Shown: positions 55,246 through 64,000 of the stretch, in pieces | Layout of the letters: each line of letters begins with the position of its first letter | Position numbering within the stretch: position 1 is the first letter of the stretch | Source of the DNA: Flaveria trinervia | Taxonomy: Eukaryota > Streptophyta > Magnoliopsida > Asterales > Asteraceae | DNA length: 64,000 nucleotides | Reading direction: 5' to 3' | NCBI GenBank assembly: GCA_025506515.1 | Contig: CM046457.1 | Span: 45,492,445 to 45,556,444 of the forward strand | Translations under genes and position numbers: made by a program | The notes under the pieces: model-generated | What the model was told of the DNA's origin: nothing | Seen by the model: the letters and a program-made list of their open reading frames with translations, nothing else | The model's database searches: none

Positions 55246-56809
55246 TTATTCATCGAACAAACGTGGATAATGCTGTCTCATTTCTTCCTCAGTCTCCCAC
55301 GTTGACTCGGATCCCTTCCTGTGATTCCACTGTACACGCACAAGAGGAACCACTTTATTTTGCAGCCTCTTTTCTTTACGATCGATGATTGCCACTGGTT
55401 GCTCCACATAATTGAGCCTTTCATCTATTTCAATGTCCTCCAGTGGAACAATCATGTCTTCATCAGCTATACACTTTCTCAGATGAGATACATGGAATGT
55501 CGGGTGAATTCCATTTAACTCATCCGGTAACTCCAGTCTATAGGCCACCTCTCCCACTCAAGCAATGATTCGGAAAGGGCCTATATATCTTGGGCTCAAC
55601 TTGCCCCGCTTTCTGAATCTGATAATACCCTTCCAAGGTGAGACCTTCAACATAACCCGGTCACCCACCTGGAACTCAATTGGCCTACGTCGCTTATCGG
55701 CATACGATTTCTGTCTATCTTTGGCTGCCTTCATGAAGGCTTTAATCTTTTCAAGCTTCTCTGTCGTAGCCTCGATTACCTCGACGCTCCCTAATTCCTT
55801 CTGACCAATATCACCCCAACAAACAGGCGTTCTGCATCTCCTACCGTATAGCATCTCATATGGTGGCATACCAATGCTGGCATGATAGCTGTTGTTGTAT
55901 GAGAATTCAGCTAACGGTAAGTGGTCATCCCAACTTCCACCAAAATCGATCACACATGCCCGGAGCATGTCTTACATGTTGAATGGTTCTTTCTGACTGA
56001 CCATCGGTTGGGGATGATAAGCCGTGCTAATATGTAACCTCGTCCCCATAGCGTCGTGGAATTTCTTCCAAAATTTAGATGTAAACCAAGTGTCACGATC
56101 AGACACAATAGACACCGGCACACCATGACGAGTTACAATTTCCTTGATGAACAAATCAGCCAACCTCTCAGATGAATACGTCTCGCGGATTGGTAGAAAA
56201 TGAGCGCTCTTCGTCAGACGATCAACTATCACCCATATGGCATCATACCCTTTCGGAGTACGTGGCAGCTTCGTAATGAAGTCCATGGTGATGTGCTCCC
56301 ACTTCCATTCTGGTATATCCAAAGGTTGTATCTTCCCATACGGCTTTTGATGCTCTGCCTTCACCTGTAAGCAAGTAAGGCACTTACTCACATACTCCGT
56401 CACGCTTCATACCCGGCCACCAATAATCTTTCTTCATGTCATGGTACATTTTTGTGGCACCAGGATGAATGGAGTATCGAGTCTTGTGAGCTTCATCCAT
56501 TATCTTCACACGTAGATTCCCAAAACAAGGAATCCACACACGACCGAATCGAGTTCTAACACCGAGTGTGTTTTCACCCAATTCCCCAACCAGACCTCTC
56601 ATTCTTTCCGAGTTAAGGTGATCTTCTTTCAATGCCTCATCTTGAAACTCCTTAACTTGCTTCATCACATCGGAGGTCATGATTAGTTGATAAGCTTTCA
56701 CCCGAATCGGTTCGAGCCTTTCCTTTCGACTAAGGGCATCCGCCACCACATTAGCTTTGCCTGGATGGTAATGGATCTCGCAATCATAATCCTTTATAAG
56801 TTCCACCAT
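55246..56809 (-). CDS. pol: Gypsy integrase with chromodomain-like tail
   Basis: Minus-strand frames overlap or abut: 56809-56384, 56403-55972, 55968-55558 and 55557-55246. They show the end of RNase H (HYHPGKANVVADALSRK) and the integrase zinc region (HKTRYSIHPGATKMYHDM, then CLTCLQVKAEHQKP). The core follows (MDFITKLPRTPKGYDAIWVI, SIVSDRDTWFTSKFW, TAYHPQPMVSQKEP, where plant Gypsy copies usually have HPQTDGQ; the glutamate is kept in the shifted frame). The C-terminal GPY-like part is RYIGPFRI. The end (VRVQWNHRKGSESTWETEEE) resembles the chromodomain-like tail that targets integration to heterochromatin. Small shifts separate the pieces. Confidence 0.87.
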
Positions 56810-57360
56810 CTCCTCTGCCTCATGTTCAGATCCTTTTGCTCGAAGAAATACTTCAAGCTTTTATGATCGGTGAATATGGTGCACTTCGTCCCGTAGAGAT
56901 AGTGCCTCCAAATCTTTAGTGCAAAGACCACGGCTGCTAGCTCCAAGTCATGAATGGGATAATTAACCTCATGGACTTTCAATTGTCGGGATGCATAGGC
57001 TATAACCTTCCCTCTCTGCATTAACACACACCCCAACCCTGAGTCGGAAGCATTAGAATAAACCACCAGATCTTCGCTTCCATCGGGTAATGACAGAACA
57101 AGAGCTTGAGTCAGTCTTGCCTTCAGCTCTTCGAACGCCTTCTCTTGAGCTTGACCCCATACAAACTTCACATCCTTTCGGGTCAACTTAGTTAGTGGAG
57201 AAGCAATCTTAGAGAAGTCTTGGATGAATCTTCTATAGTAGCCCGCCAAGCCCAAGAAACTACGGATCTCAGATGGCGTCTTTGGTGACTTCCATTGCAT
57301 AACCGCCTCCACCTTCGCCGGGTCAACCATAATCCCGTCAGGATTCACGACATGACCCAA
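56794..57360 (-). CDS. pol: Gypsy RNase H domain
   Basis: On minus, MGHVVNPDGIMVDPAKVEAV and FLGLAGYYRRFIQDFSKIA link the reverse transcriptase to RNase H. The RNase H start reads VYSNASDSGLGCVL, where the first catalytic residue is normally aspartate (YSDAS). FALKIWRHYLYGTKCTIFTD keeps the later acidic residue. The D-to-N change would be expected to remove RNA degradation activity. A stop just upstream (57361-57363) separates it from reverse transcriptase. Confidence 0.87.
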   Translation of the reverse strand: MGHVVNPDGIMVDPAKVEAVMQWKSPKTPSEIRSFLGLAGYYRRFIQDFSKIASPLTKLTRKDVKFVWGQAQEKAFEELKARLTQALVLSLPDGSEDLVVYSNASDSGLGCVLMQRGKVIAYASRQLKVHEVNYPIHDLELAAVVFALKIWRHYLYGTKCTIFTDHKSLKYFFEQKDLNMRQRRWWNL

Positions 57361-57363
57361 AAA

Positions 57364-58377
57364 CTAAACTTCGCGCAACCAGAATGCGCACTTGGAGAAT
57401 TTAGCATACAATTTCTCCCTTCTCAACGTCTCTAGAACCTCCTGAATGTGACCGGCATGCTCAATCTCGCTCTTTGAATAAATCAGGATATCATCAATAA
57501 ACACAATCACTGATTTATCCAACATAGGCCGACACACACGGTTCATCAGATCCATAAAAGCAGCTGGCGCGTTGGTCAAACCAAAGGACATGACAAGAAA
57601 TTCGTAATGGCCATAGCGCGTACGGAAAGCTGTTTTAGGGATATCTTGCTCCTTCACCTTCAACTGATGATAACCAGATCGAAGATCTATCCTCGAGAAC
57701 CAACTAGCACCCTGAAGCTGGTCGAACAAATCATCTATCCTCGGTAAGGGGTAGCGGTTCTTCACTGTCAACTTGTTCAGTTCGCGGTAGTCAATGCACA
57801 TCCTCATACTACCATCCTTCTTCTTTACAAATAGGACCGGGGCACCCCAAGGAGAGATACTCGGTCTAATGAACCCCTTATCAAGCAGCTCTCGCAACTG
57901 CTCCATCAACTCTTTCATCTCGGTTGGAGCCAACCGATATGGTGCCTTGGCAACAGGTTGGGCACCCGGTATCAGATCAATCTGAAATTCAATCTCTCTG
58001 TCAGGTGGCACTCCTGATAAGTCTTCTGGGAACACGTCTGGAAAGTCACACACAACTAGTACATCAGCTAGTTGTGGTGTTGGTGTATCCACATCCTTTA
58101 CATAAGCCAAGTAGGCGCTACATCCACGCCTCATACACTTTCCCGCCACCGCCATTGAGATCACCTTCGGAATCGTAGTAACCCGATCACCATAAACCGT
58201 TACCAAACTTCCGTCAGGCGCTGTCAACCGAACCATCTTCTTGCGACACACAATGTTCGCCTCGAAGTCCGCCAACCAATCCATCCCGAGAACCAAATCG
58301 AAACCACCCAAGGTCATCACGAACGGTCTAACAGGGAACCTATGACCCTCAAGTTCCACTTCACAATTCTCTATCAT
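57364..58377 (-). CDS. pol: Gypsy protease flap side and reverse transcriptase
   Basis: A 337-codon open frame. LGGFDLVLGMDWLADFEAN belongs to the protease side. Reverse transcriptase shows DFPDVFPEDLSGVPP, DLIPGAQPVAKAPYRLAP, GFIRPSISPWGAPVLF, DYRELNKLTVKNRYPLPR, FSRIDLRSGYHQLKV and the catalytic VIVFIDDILIYSKS (about 57480-57520). Metal-binding aspartates are intact. It ends CAFWLREV at a stop that replaces the codon after V, where most copies continue into FLGHV. Confidence 0.92.
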   Translation of the reverse strand: MIENCEVELEGHRFPVRPFVMTLGGFDLVLGMDWLADFEANIVCRKKMVRLTAPDGSLVTVYGDRVTTIPKVISMAVAGKCMRRGCSAYLAYVKDVDTPTPQLADVLVVCDFPDVFPEDLSGVPPDREIEFQIDLIPGAQPVAKAPYRLAPTEMKELMEQLRELLDKGFIRPSISPWGAPVLFVKKKDGSMRMCIDYRELNKLTVKNRYPLPRIDDLFDQLQGASWFSRIDLRSGYHQLKVKEQDIPKTAFRTRYGHYEFLVMSFGLTNAPAAFMDLMNRVCRPMLDKSVIVFIDDILIYSKSEIEHAGHIQEVLETLRREKLYAKFSKCAFWLREV

Positions 58378-58412
58378 CTCAGAAATCCTGGTAGACTTAC
58401 CTATGGCAGTTT

Positions 58413-58763
58413 CTACATCAAAGGCGCATCAACACGTCTACTACTAATAGGCAGCTTAGCACAGAAAGCAGCAGAAATAAAACTCCTACTAGCACCAGAA
58501 TCAAATAACACAGAAGCTAAAGTCTGGTTCACTAGAAACGTACCGGACACAACGTCAGGGTCCGTCCTAGCCTCCTCCTGTGTCATGGTGAACGCCCTGG
58601 CGCTCGCCCTCGGTCCATCACTTCCCGTCTTCTTCACCCCTGAACCCTCAGTCCTCGACTTCTTACAATCTCTGCTCATATGACCAGTTTCCCCATAGTT
58701 AAAACATTTGCCCGATAGGCAATCCTTCGCCATATGCCCTGTCTTCCCACACTTGAAGCACAA
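58413..58763 (-). CDS. pol: Gypsy nucleocapsid knuckles and protease
   Basis: Two CCHC knuckles stand in a row, CFKCGKTGHMAKDC and CFNYGETGHMSRDC. The second has Tyr in place of its second Cys. A Ser/Gly-rich linker follows, then the protease active site LFDSGASRSFISAAF, which keeps the DSG triad. A one-base shift at about 58400 separates it from the next frame. Confidence 0.87.
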   Translation of the reverse strand: MCFKCGKTGHMAKDCLSGKCFNYGETGHMSRDCKKSRTEGSGVKKTGSDGPRASARAFTMTQEEARTDPDVVSGTFLVNQTLASVLFDSGASRSFISAAFCAKLPISSRRVDAPLM

Positions 58764-58771
58764 GTTTGACC

Positions 58772-59844
58772 CTACCTACATTCCCCGCCGTGCTCCCTTC
58801 CACACTTGCCACACCTTTTCGACCCCGCACTTGATGTGACCACACGACGTTCATCCACCCGTGCCTTTTTGTTACCCATCGGGGCATCACCCCGACCAAC
58901 CCGTTTCCCGTTCCAGTTCCGATCACCACCACCCTTCTTACTCGCTTCAGTCACCACCACCTCCCGCTCGTCATACAGCCTCCCTGCCAATCAAACCGCC
59001 GACCTAAACATGCTTGGCGGGCGGCGATCATATGCCGGCGAACATCCACCGTAAACCCTGAATGTACCTCTTGATTTTCCGAGACAGAGGCATCACCTAA
59101 TTAGGCACAAGCCGTGCCATTTCATTAAACTTGGTGGTATACTGCTGGTGTGTCATGGTTCCAGCCTCCAACTGTAAAAACTCCCTTTCCAACTTATCCA
59201 TTTCCCGATGAGGACAAAATTCCTCAATCACCAACCTTCTCAGCTCAGGCCATTTCATTTTCCCAATGGCCCTACTACCCTCGGCTTGGACAATGTTGTC
59301 CCACCAGCACAGAGCCGAATCCACAAAGAGTGGGTAGCAAATTCACTTTTGGTCCTCTTGGCACTCGCTGATATCGAGAACAGCTTCCATTTCCCTCACC
59401 CACCGGTGAGCAGCTGCAGCGGTGCCGTTTCCATCAAAAGTAGGGGGCTTGCATCTCATAAATGCCCCGTAGTTACATCCTCGCACTGCCTCTGGCACAG
59501 GCTTTCTTCTTCCTCTTCATCATCAGACAGAACCGTTTCCGGCCCTGGTTGTTCCCGTTCTCCAGAGGATCTGTTTCTTCTTCTTTTCTTTCCCCTTCTC
59601 GTACAGCCTTAATAACTTCAGTCACCACAGACGGTAAGATTGTCTGCATGACTTGATGGACTTCTTCTACAACAGCCTCCTTTACTGAGGCTCTCAGATT
59701 GGCGCTTTCGTCGCCACCCTCCGGATGGGGGGTCTCTGGTTCTTCATGAACCACCCTCTCAACTCTGGGTCTCCCTCTCTTAGGTCACGGTTCAGCATCG
59801 TGACCTCCACCCCTAGAAGCTTTCGAAGATCTACCTCCGGCCAT
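58772..59844 (-). pseudogene. gag: Gypsy Gag
   Basis: The ATG at 59844-59842 begins MAGGRSSKASRGGGHDAEP, followed by a TGA that is likely a C-to-T change of CGA. The frame goes on with RPRVERVVHEEPETPHPEGG and 59754-59473 (VVEEVHQVMQTILPSV), then the Gag core in other frames (59324-59097: ALCWWDNIVQAEG, WPELRRLVIEEFCPH, LQLEAGTMTHQQYT). The end (58990-58772) is basic, with another CCHC-like CGKCGREHGGEC. At least three lesions. Confidence 0.8.
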
Positions 59845-60176
59845 CACACGCACACTGAAAGATTCAAACACCAACACGGTCATTCAAGGGAACAGCTCAG
59901 TTTATGTCAAGTATAGTAAGTCCCTAATTACAGTGGCCAGTTGTGATTAGCCACTTACTTTACTCTTCATACCCCAAGTATTACCTGTCCTGACTACATC
60001 AGTATTTAAATCTACATACAACACATAACCACATACCATGCGCACATAAAACCGGTTAACTTAACGAAAATACCTGATGGCACGCAGCTACTCAGTTTGG
60101 CATCCCATTCCCTTCCGTCCCATTCTCAGTTTAAGTTCAGGTTTATTTTGAAAATTTACCCATTTCACTTAAACTT
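59845..60176 (-). other. Untranslated leader of nested Gypsy element
   Basis: Lies between the primer site and the Gag start. No ORF and nothing else recognised. Confidence 0.7.
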
Positions 60177-60191
60177 TGGCTCTGATACCAA
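60177..60191 (-). promoter_or_regulatory. Primer-binding site of nested Gypsy element
   Basis: The minus strand reads TTGGTATCAGAGCCA, two bases from the LTR end. Complementary to initiator methionine tRNA. Confidence 0.9.
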
Positions 60192-60193
60192 CT

Positions 60194-62056
60194 TGTAAGC
60201 CCCCGTTCCCGGGACGCTTACAGCTGGGTTCTCATTGCACATAAAACGTATAATTACATTTGTATTTAATAAATCGCAGCGGAAAACTAAAACAAACTTT
60301 CATTTCCATGTAAAAGTTTTTGCAAGTTAATACGACATTCATTACAAAATATCTTGTTCGCATTACAATGCAAAAACATTAATCAAAAGAATGCCATCCC
60401 CAAAAGAGCTGAGTAGTCGCCCGTGCCATCCTCAGCAATCATTACCTGCCAACTAAAAACACATCAAAGTCAGCGTTGCTGAGTGAGTTCTAGTTTTATA
60501 AATAAAACATACTTTACTTTCACATAAAACCGTTCGTTACTTTTACATGATCACACATCGTACGTACACATAGATAATATCATTATTATCTTCTTCATTC
60601 GTTCATTCGTTCTTTCATTACCTTACTTGCGCATCGGACATCATCCTTACCAATACCATGTGCCACACCCCGGTTAGTCGTAGCTACCGGCCGAAGTCAA
60701 CAAATGAATAGCTAAACGTATGCCACGATACTAGGAGTAACCATCAGTCTTAGCTACTGGGCCGAAGTCAACAAATGAACAGCTAAACGTATGCCACAGT
60801 ACTAGGGGTGAGCGGTAGAGGTTCTACATTCAGGTCAATCACAAAGAAGGACCCGTTATCCGATGTGTGCAAGACATTTCATTCATTCATTAATACATGC
60901 ATTCATTCATCATGTTCCTCTTTCTTTATCTTTCACTTTATGTTACATAATACTTCGTTCATTCATCATAATAGGTAGAGCCATAGGAAAGATATTATAC
61001 ATCACACTAAGGAACATTAGCATGCATCAACATCACATCATACAGGGCAACATCATACATACACCACATGCAACATCATCACCCTCATCATGCCCAACAT
61101 GCTTTCTAAGACCTTGATCGTCATCTTAAAAACTCTTATGGGAACCTTTACATCAAAACTTACATCTGCACTTTCCCCCGAAAGTCAGAAGTCAATCTAT
61201 ACCTTCCTCGGGTTCAACAGCCCTATTCGGGCGTATGGACACCCTTCAGCCGCATTGCCTCCATGCGACTGAACATCATGCGAATGAACTAATACGGATG
61301 AACACCTATGCGAATGAACATCCAGTCGTGCGAATGGACAATGCGGATGAACACCTATGCGACTGGACCTTCAGTCGTGCGAATGGACCTTCAGTCGCAT
61401 GACCCCCATGCGACTGGCCCTCCAATCGTGCGATTGAACCCCAATCGCACCCTAATCGGCCGTATGGCCTCCATTCGGCCTCCAGTCGGTCGCCTAGCCC
61501 TAACTAATGCAGAATGCAGTTCATCCCGACTGCAGCCGAGGGTTTTCGGCCTCCAAACTCATCTAAACCCATTTTAAGCCTAAATCGAACATCCTAAACC
61601 TTAGGGATGCCCATAACATTATTCAAGCACAACCAAGCAAGAAATCAAGCCCCAAACGGGTCCTACGCATACATACACACATACATACGGGTGCTCACCC
61701 AAACACGCGAAAAAGAGTTTTTTGATGTGTTGCAGCCCCAAAATCATTCAAAAACATGTAAAAGAGGGGTCCTAGAACTCACCTAAACGAGCACAACGAC
61801 AAGAGCTTCGATTTGGCTTGCTTCATGACGATTTGGCGACCCGAACCGGCACTTTTCTTCTTTTTCTCTTCTTTCTCTCTATTCTTCTCTTTATGAAACT
61901 GAAATGTGGGTGTGGGGAGAGTGGGCTGCCCCTCCCTACATATGTCACCACATTTTCCCAACTTTTCTCGTTGGCGAGTTTGGTCCCTCGACTTTTGGAC
62001 TTTATTTTCTCTTCTTTCGTCACCGGCTTCGAAATAATAAATATTCAGGTGTTACA
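60194..62056 (-). repeat. 5' LTR of nested Gypsy element
   Basis: 1,863 bp, partner of 53345-55206 with the same internal repeats. It is followed by target duplication AGCTT at 62057-62061. Confidence 0.92.
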
Positions 62057-64000
62057 AGCTTCCCAGGCCTAGACCAAATTCTCCAAGTGCTGAAATACAT
62101 CAAACTTCCACTATTCACAGATCCGACAGTTTAACTATATCAAGGAATAGTGAAGCTTCAATAAGTGAGTCACCTACTGAGCCTCAAAGCTCATCAGGTG
62201 ATTCACCATAACACCAGGCAGAAGGAGGTAGTATTTTGAAGGAACATGCAACTGTTAATACTACCTCACAGCCAACCATCGATGATGTTTCTCATTCATT
62301 CAATCATTCCTCATTCAATGACTTTGAAACAATAGCTGGACAGAGTGTTCTAGTTCCTGAATAGAATATGTCCAACCTGGATCTATCTCTGTAACTGGAA
62401 GTGATTCCTCGGCTTCGGATTCACAACACTCATCCAACTGAGAACATCACAGGAAATGTCTCTGAGGTGTGAGAACAAGAGGAAGACTCATCAGGGAATG
62501 TCTGCTTGTACTCATGCTTTCTATCTCAGATGGAACCCAAGAAGGTAGAAGATGCCTTAAAAGATAGTAGCTGGATTGAATCGATGCAAGAGGAGCTGCT
62601 TCAATTCAAGAGACAGAAGGTATGGAACCTATGTCCGCTACCATCTGGTCAAGTACCCATAGGCACCAAATGGGTTTTTTCGAAACAAGAGAGATGATAG
62701 AGGCTTGATCATCAAGAATAAGGAAAGACTTGTGGTTCAAGGATACACTCAAGAGGAAGGAACCGATTATACTGATGTCTTCGCACCAGTTGCAAGACTT
62801 GAGGCAGTTAGGATCTTCCTTGCTTATGCTGCATCCAAGGACTTCACAGTATACCAACTTGATGTCAAGTGTGCTTTTCTATACGGGGATATAGACAGGG
62901 AAGTCTATGTATGCCAACTCCAGGATTTGAAGATCCACAACACCCCAACTATGTGTGCAAATTGGATAAAGCTCTATATGGGCTGCACCAAGCACCTAGG
63001 CTGTGGTATGAGACTCTGTCTCAGTTTCTTTTGACGAATGGCTATACTAGAGGTACCATTAACAAGACTCTCTTCATTAGAAAGTCTGGAAAGGACATCT
63101 TGCTTGTACAAGTCTATGTTGATGATATCATATTTGGTTCCTCAAATGACCAAATGTGCAAGGACTTTGAGAGTATTATGAAGAAGAAGTTTGAGACGAG
63201 CTCCATGGGAAAAATGGACTTTTTCCTTGGAATTCAGGTAAAGCACTGAAGGAAGGGTTCTTCATTAATCAATCTAAATATGTCTCTGACATCTTAGAAA
63301 GATTTGAGATGAAGGATTGCAAGCCTGCCAAGACACCCATACCCGGAAACCATAATCTTTGTCCTGACCTTGAGGGGGAGGATATTGATCAACATCAGTA
63401 TAGGGCAATTATTGGTTCTCTGATGTATCTTACAGCAAGTAGACCTGATATCATGTTTGCTACTTGCATTTGTGCAAGATATCATGCTGCTCCTAAGGTG
63501 TCTCACCTAGCTGCTGTTAAGAGAATCCTCATATACCTCAAATGAGCACCTAAACTAGGTCTTTGGTATCCCAGAAACAAGGATTTTAATCTTTATGGAT
63601 ACTCTGACAGTGACTACGGCGGCTGCAATATTGACAAGAAATCAACATCGGGAGGATGTCAATTTCTTGGTGGAAGGATCATCCCATGGCAATGCAAGAA
63701 ACAATCCTGTGTCTACATCAACTGTTGAAGCTGAATACATTGCTGCAGCTAGCTGCTGTGCTCAACTGCTATGGATTCAAAATCAGATGTTATACTATGG
63801 ATTCAACTTTATGAGTACTCCTGTCCATATTGACAACAACAGTGCTATCTCCATTACTGAAAATCCGGTGAAGCACTCCAAGACTAAGCACATTGACATC
63901 AGGTATCATTTCATTAGAGACATTCATGAGAAAAATCTAATCAAGTTAATCAAAGTTGATTCAAATGAACAATATGCTGATCTGTTTACCAAAGCTTTTG
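62057..64000 (+). pseudogene. pol: Copia reverse transcriptase and RNase H
   Basis: The frame resumes from the integrase C-terminus at 62062 and reaches reverse transcriptase at 62506. Motifs are ALKDSSWIESMQEELLQF, GTKWVF, ERLVVQGYTQEEGTDY, VYQLDVKCAFLYG, LYGLHQAPRLWYE, catalytic QVYVDDIIFGSSND (about 63110-63150), and GSLMYLTASRPDIMFA. RNase H shows GYSDSDYGGCN, VEAEYIAAASCCAQ, DNNSAI and PVKHSKTKHIDIRYHF, and the end ADLFTKAF runs off the window. Frameshifts fall near 62690, 62870, 63250 and 63700. Confidence 0.88.

Larger units (their letters stand above)
53345..62056 (-). mobile_element. Largely complete Ty3/Gypsy element nested in the Copia element
   Basis: It has paired LTRs (53345-55206 and 60194-62056), a perfect target duplication AGCTT (53340-53344 and 62057-62061), a primer site (60177-60191) and a polypurine tract (55207-55222). 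On the minus strand gag, protease, reverse transcriptase, RNase H and integrase follow in Gypsy order, with a chromodomain-like C-terminus. The LTRs are very similar, with only scattered differences. A handful of frameshifts and stops interrupt coding. Confidence 0.93.
48336..64000 (+). mobile_element. Ty1/Copia element, split by a Gypsy insertion, right end outside window
   Basis: 5' LTR 48336-49172, primer site 49175-49186, gag 49264-51779, protease–integrase 51780-53344, then a Gypsy insertion (53345-62056). Reverse transcriptase and RNase H run from 62057 to the window end. The 3' LTR lies beyond. Its Gag start matches the fragment at 1-189, and its LTR matches 274-1050 and 32892-38050, so this family has several copies here. 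Stops and frameshifts are frequent. Confidence 0.88.

Overview
This is a plant nuclear window, almost certainly from a eudicot and probably an Asteraceae species. The evidence is a spliced plant gene for choline-phosphate cytidylyltransferase surrounded by nested Ty1/Copia and Ty3/Gypsy LTR retrotransposons. The family-level guess rests on a downstream retroelement ORF (4259-7530) that resembles, from memory, a repeat-encoded protein common in daisy-family genomes. That resemblance needs a database search.

Layout. 1-3226 holds two broken minus-strand Copia elements: gag start, primer-binding site and LTR of one, and gag/protease/integrase of another. 3227-15625 reads best as one large minus-strand Copia element. 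In sense order it has Gag (with a doubled module), protease, integrase and reverse transcriptase with most of RNase H deleted, then a repeat-rich spacer. After that come a long additional ORF in the 'env position' with its own TATA box, a polypurine tract and the 3' LTR. A second LTR of the same family sits in the spacer. 15641-17607 holds LTR-like sequence. 17608-32891 is a plus-strand Gypsy element interrupted inside its reverse transcriptase by a nearly complete Copia element (19801-27970, target duplication GATCG). 32892-38050 is a Copia LTR remnant split by a non-autonomous LTR element with no coding capacity (33409-37966, target duplication GTTGT). 38826-40487 holds a decayed LTR and an ~850-bp near-complete inverted repeat.

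41400-46759 (minus) is the only recognisable host gene, in eight exons. It carries two apparent single-base deletions and a GT-to-GA splice donor change, so it is either a decaying copy or is affected by assembly errors. 46990-48335 holds upstream sequence and a Gypsy relic. 48336 to the window end is a plus-strand Copia element split by a largely complete minus-strand Gypsy element with paired ~1.86-kb LTRs (53345-62056, target duplication AGCTT).

The most unusual themes are these: the 3' additional ORF; the occurrence of each Copia family's reiterated short LTR motif again inside the Gag linker; a tandem array of three CCHC-like knuckles in one Gag; tRNA-like modules at matching places in two Gypsy-type LTRs; and the long hairpin. 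Nearly every retroelement ORF is broken by single-base indels, and some of these may be sequencing errors. All family assignments come from reading the sequence; no database search was run.
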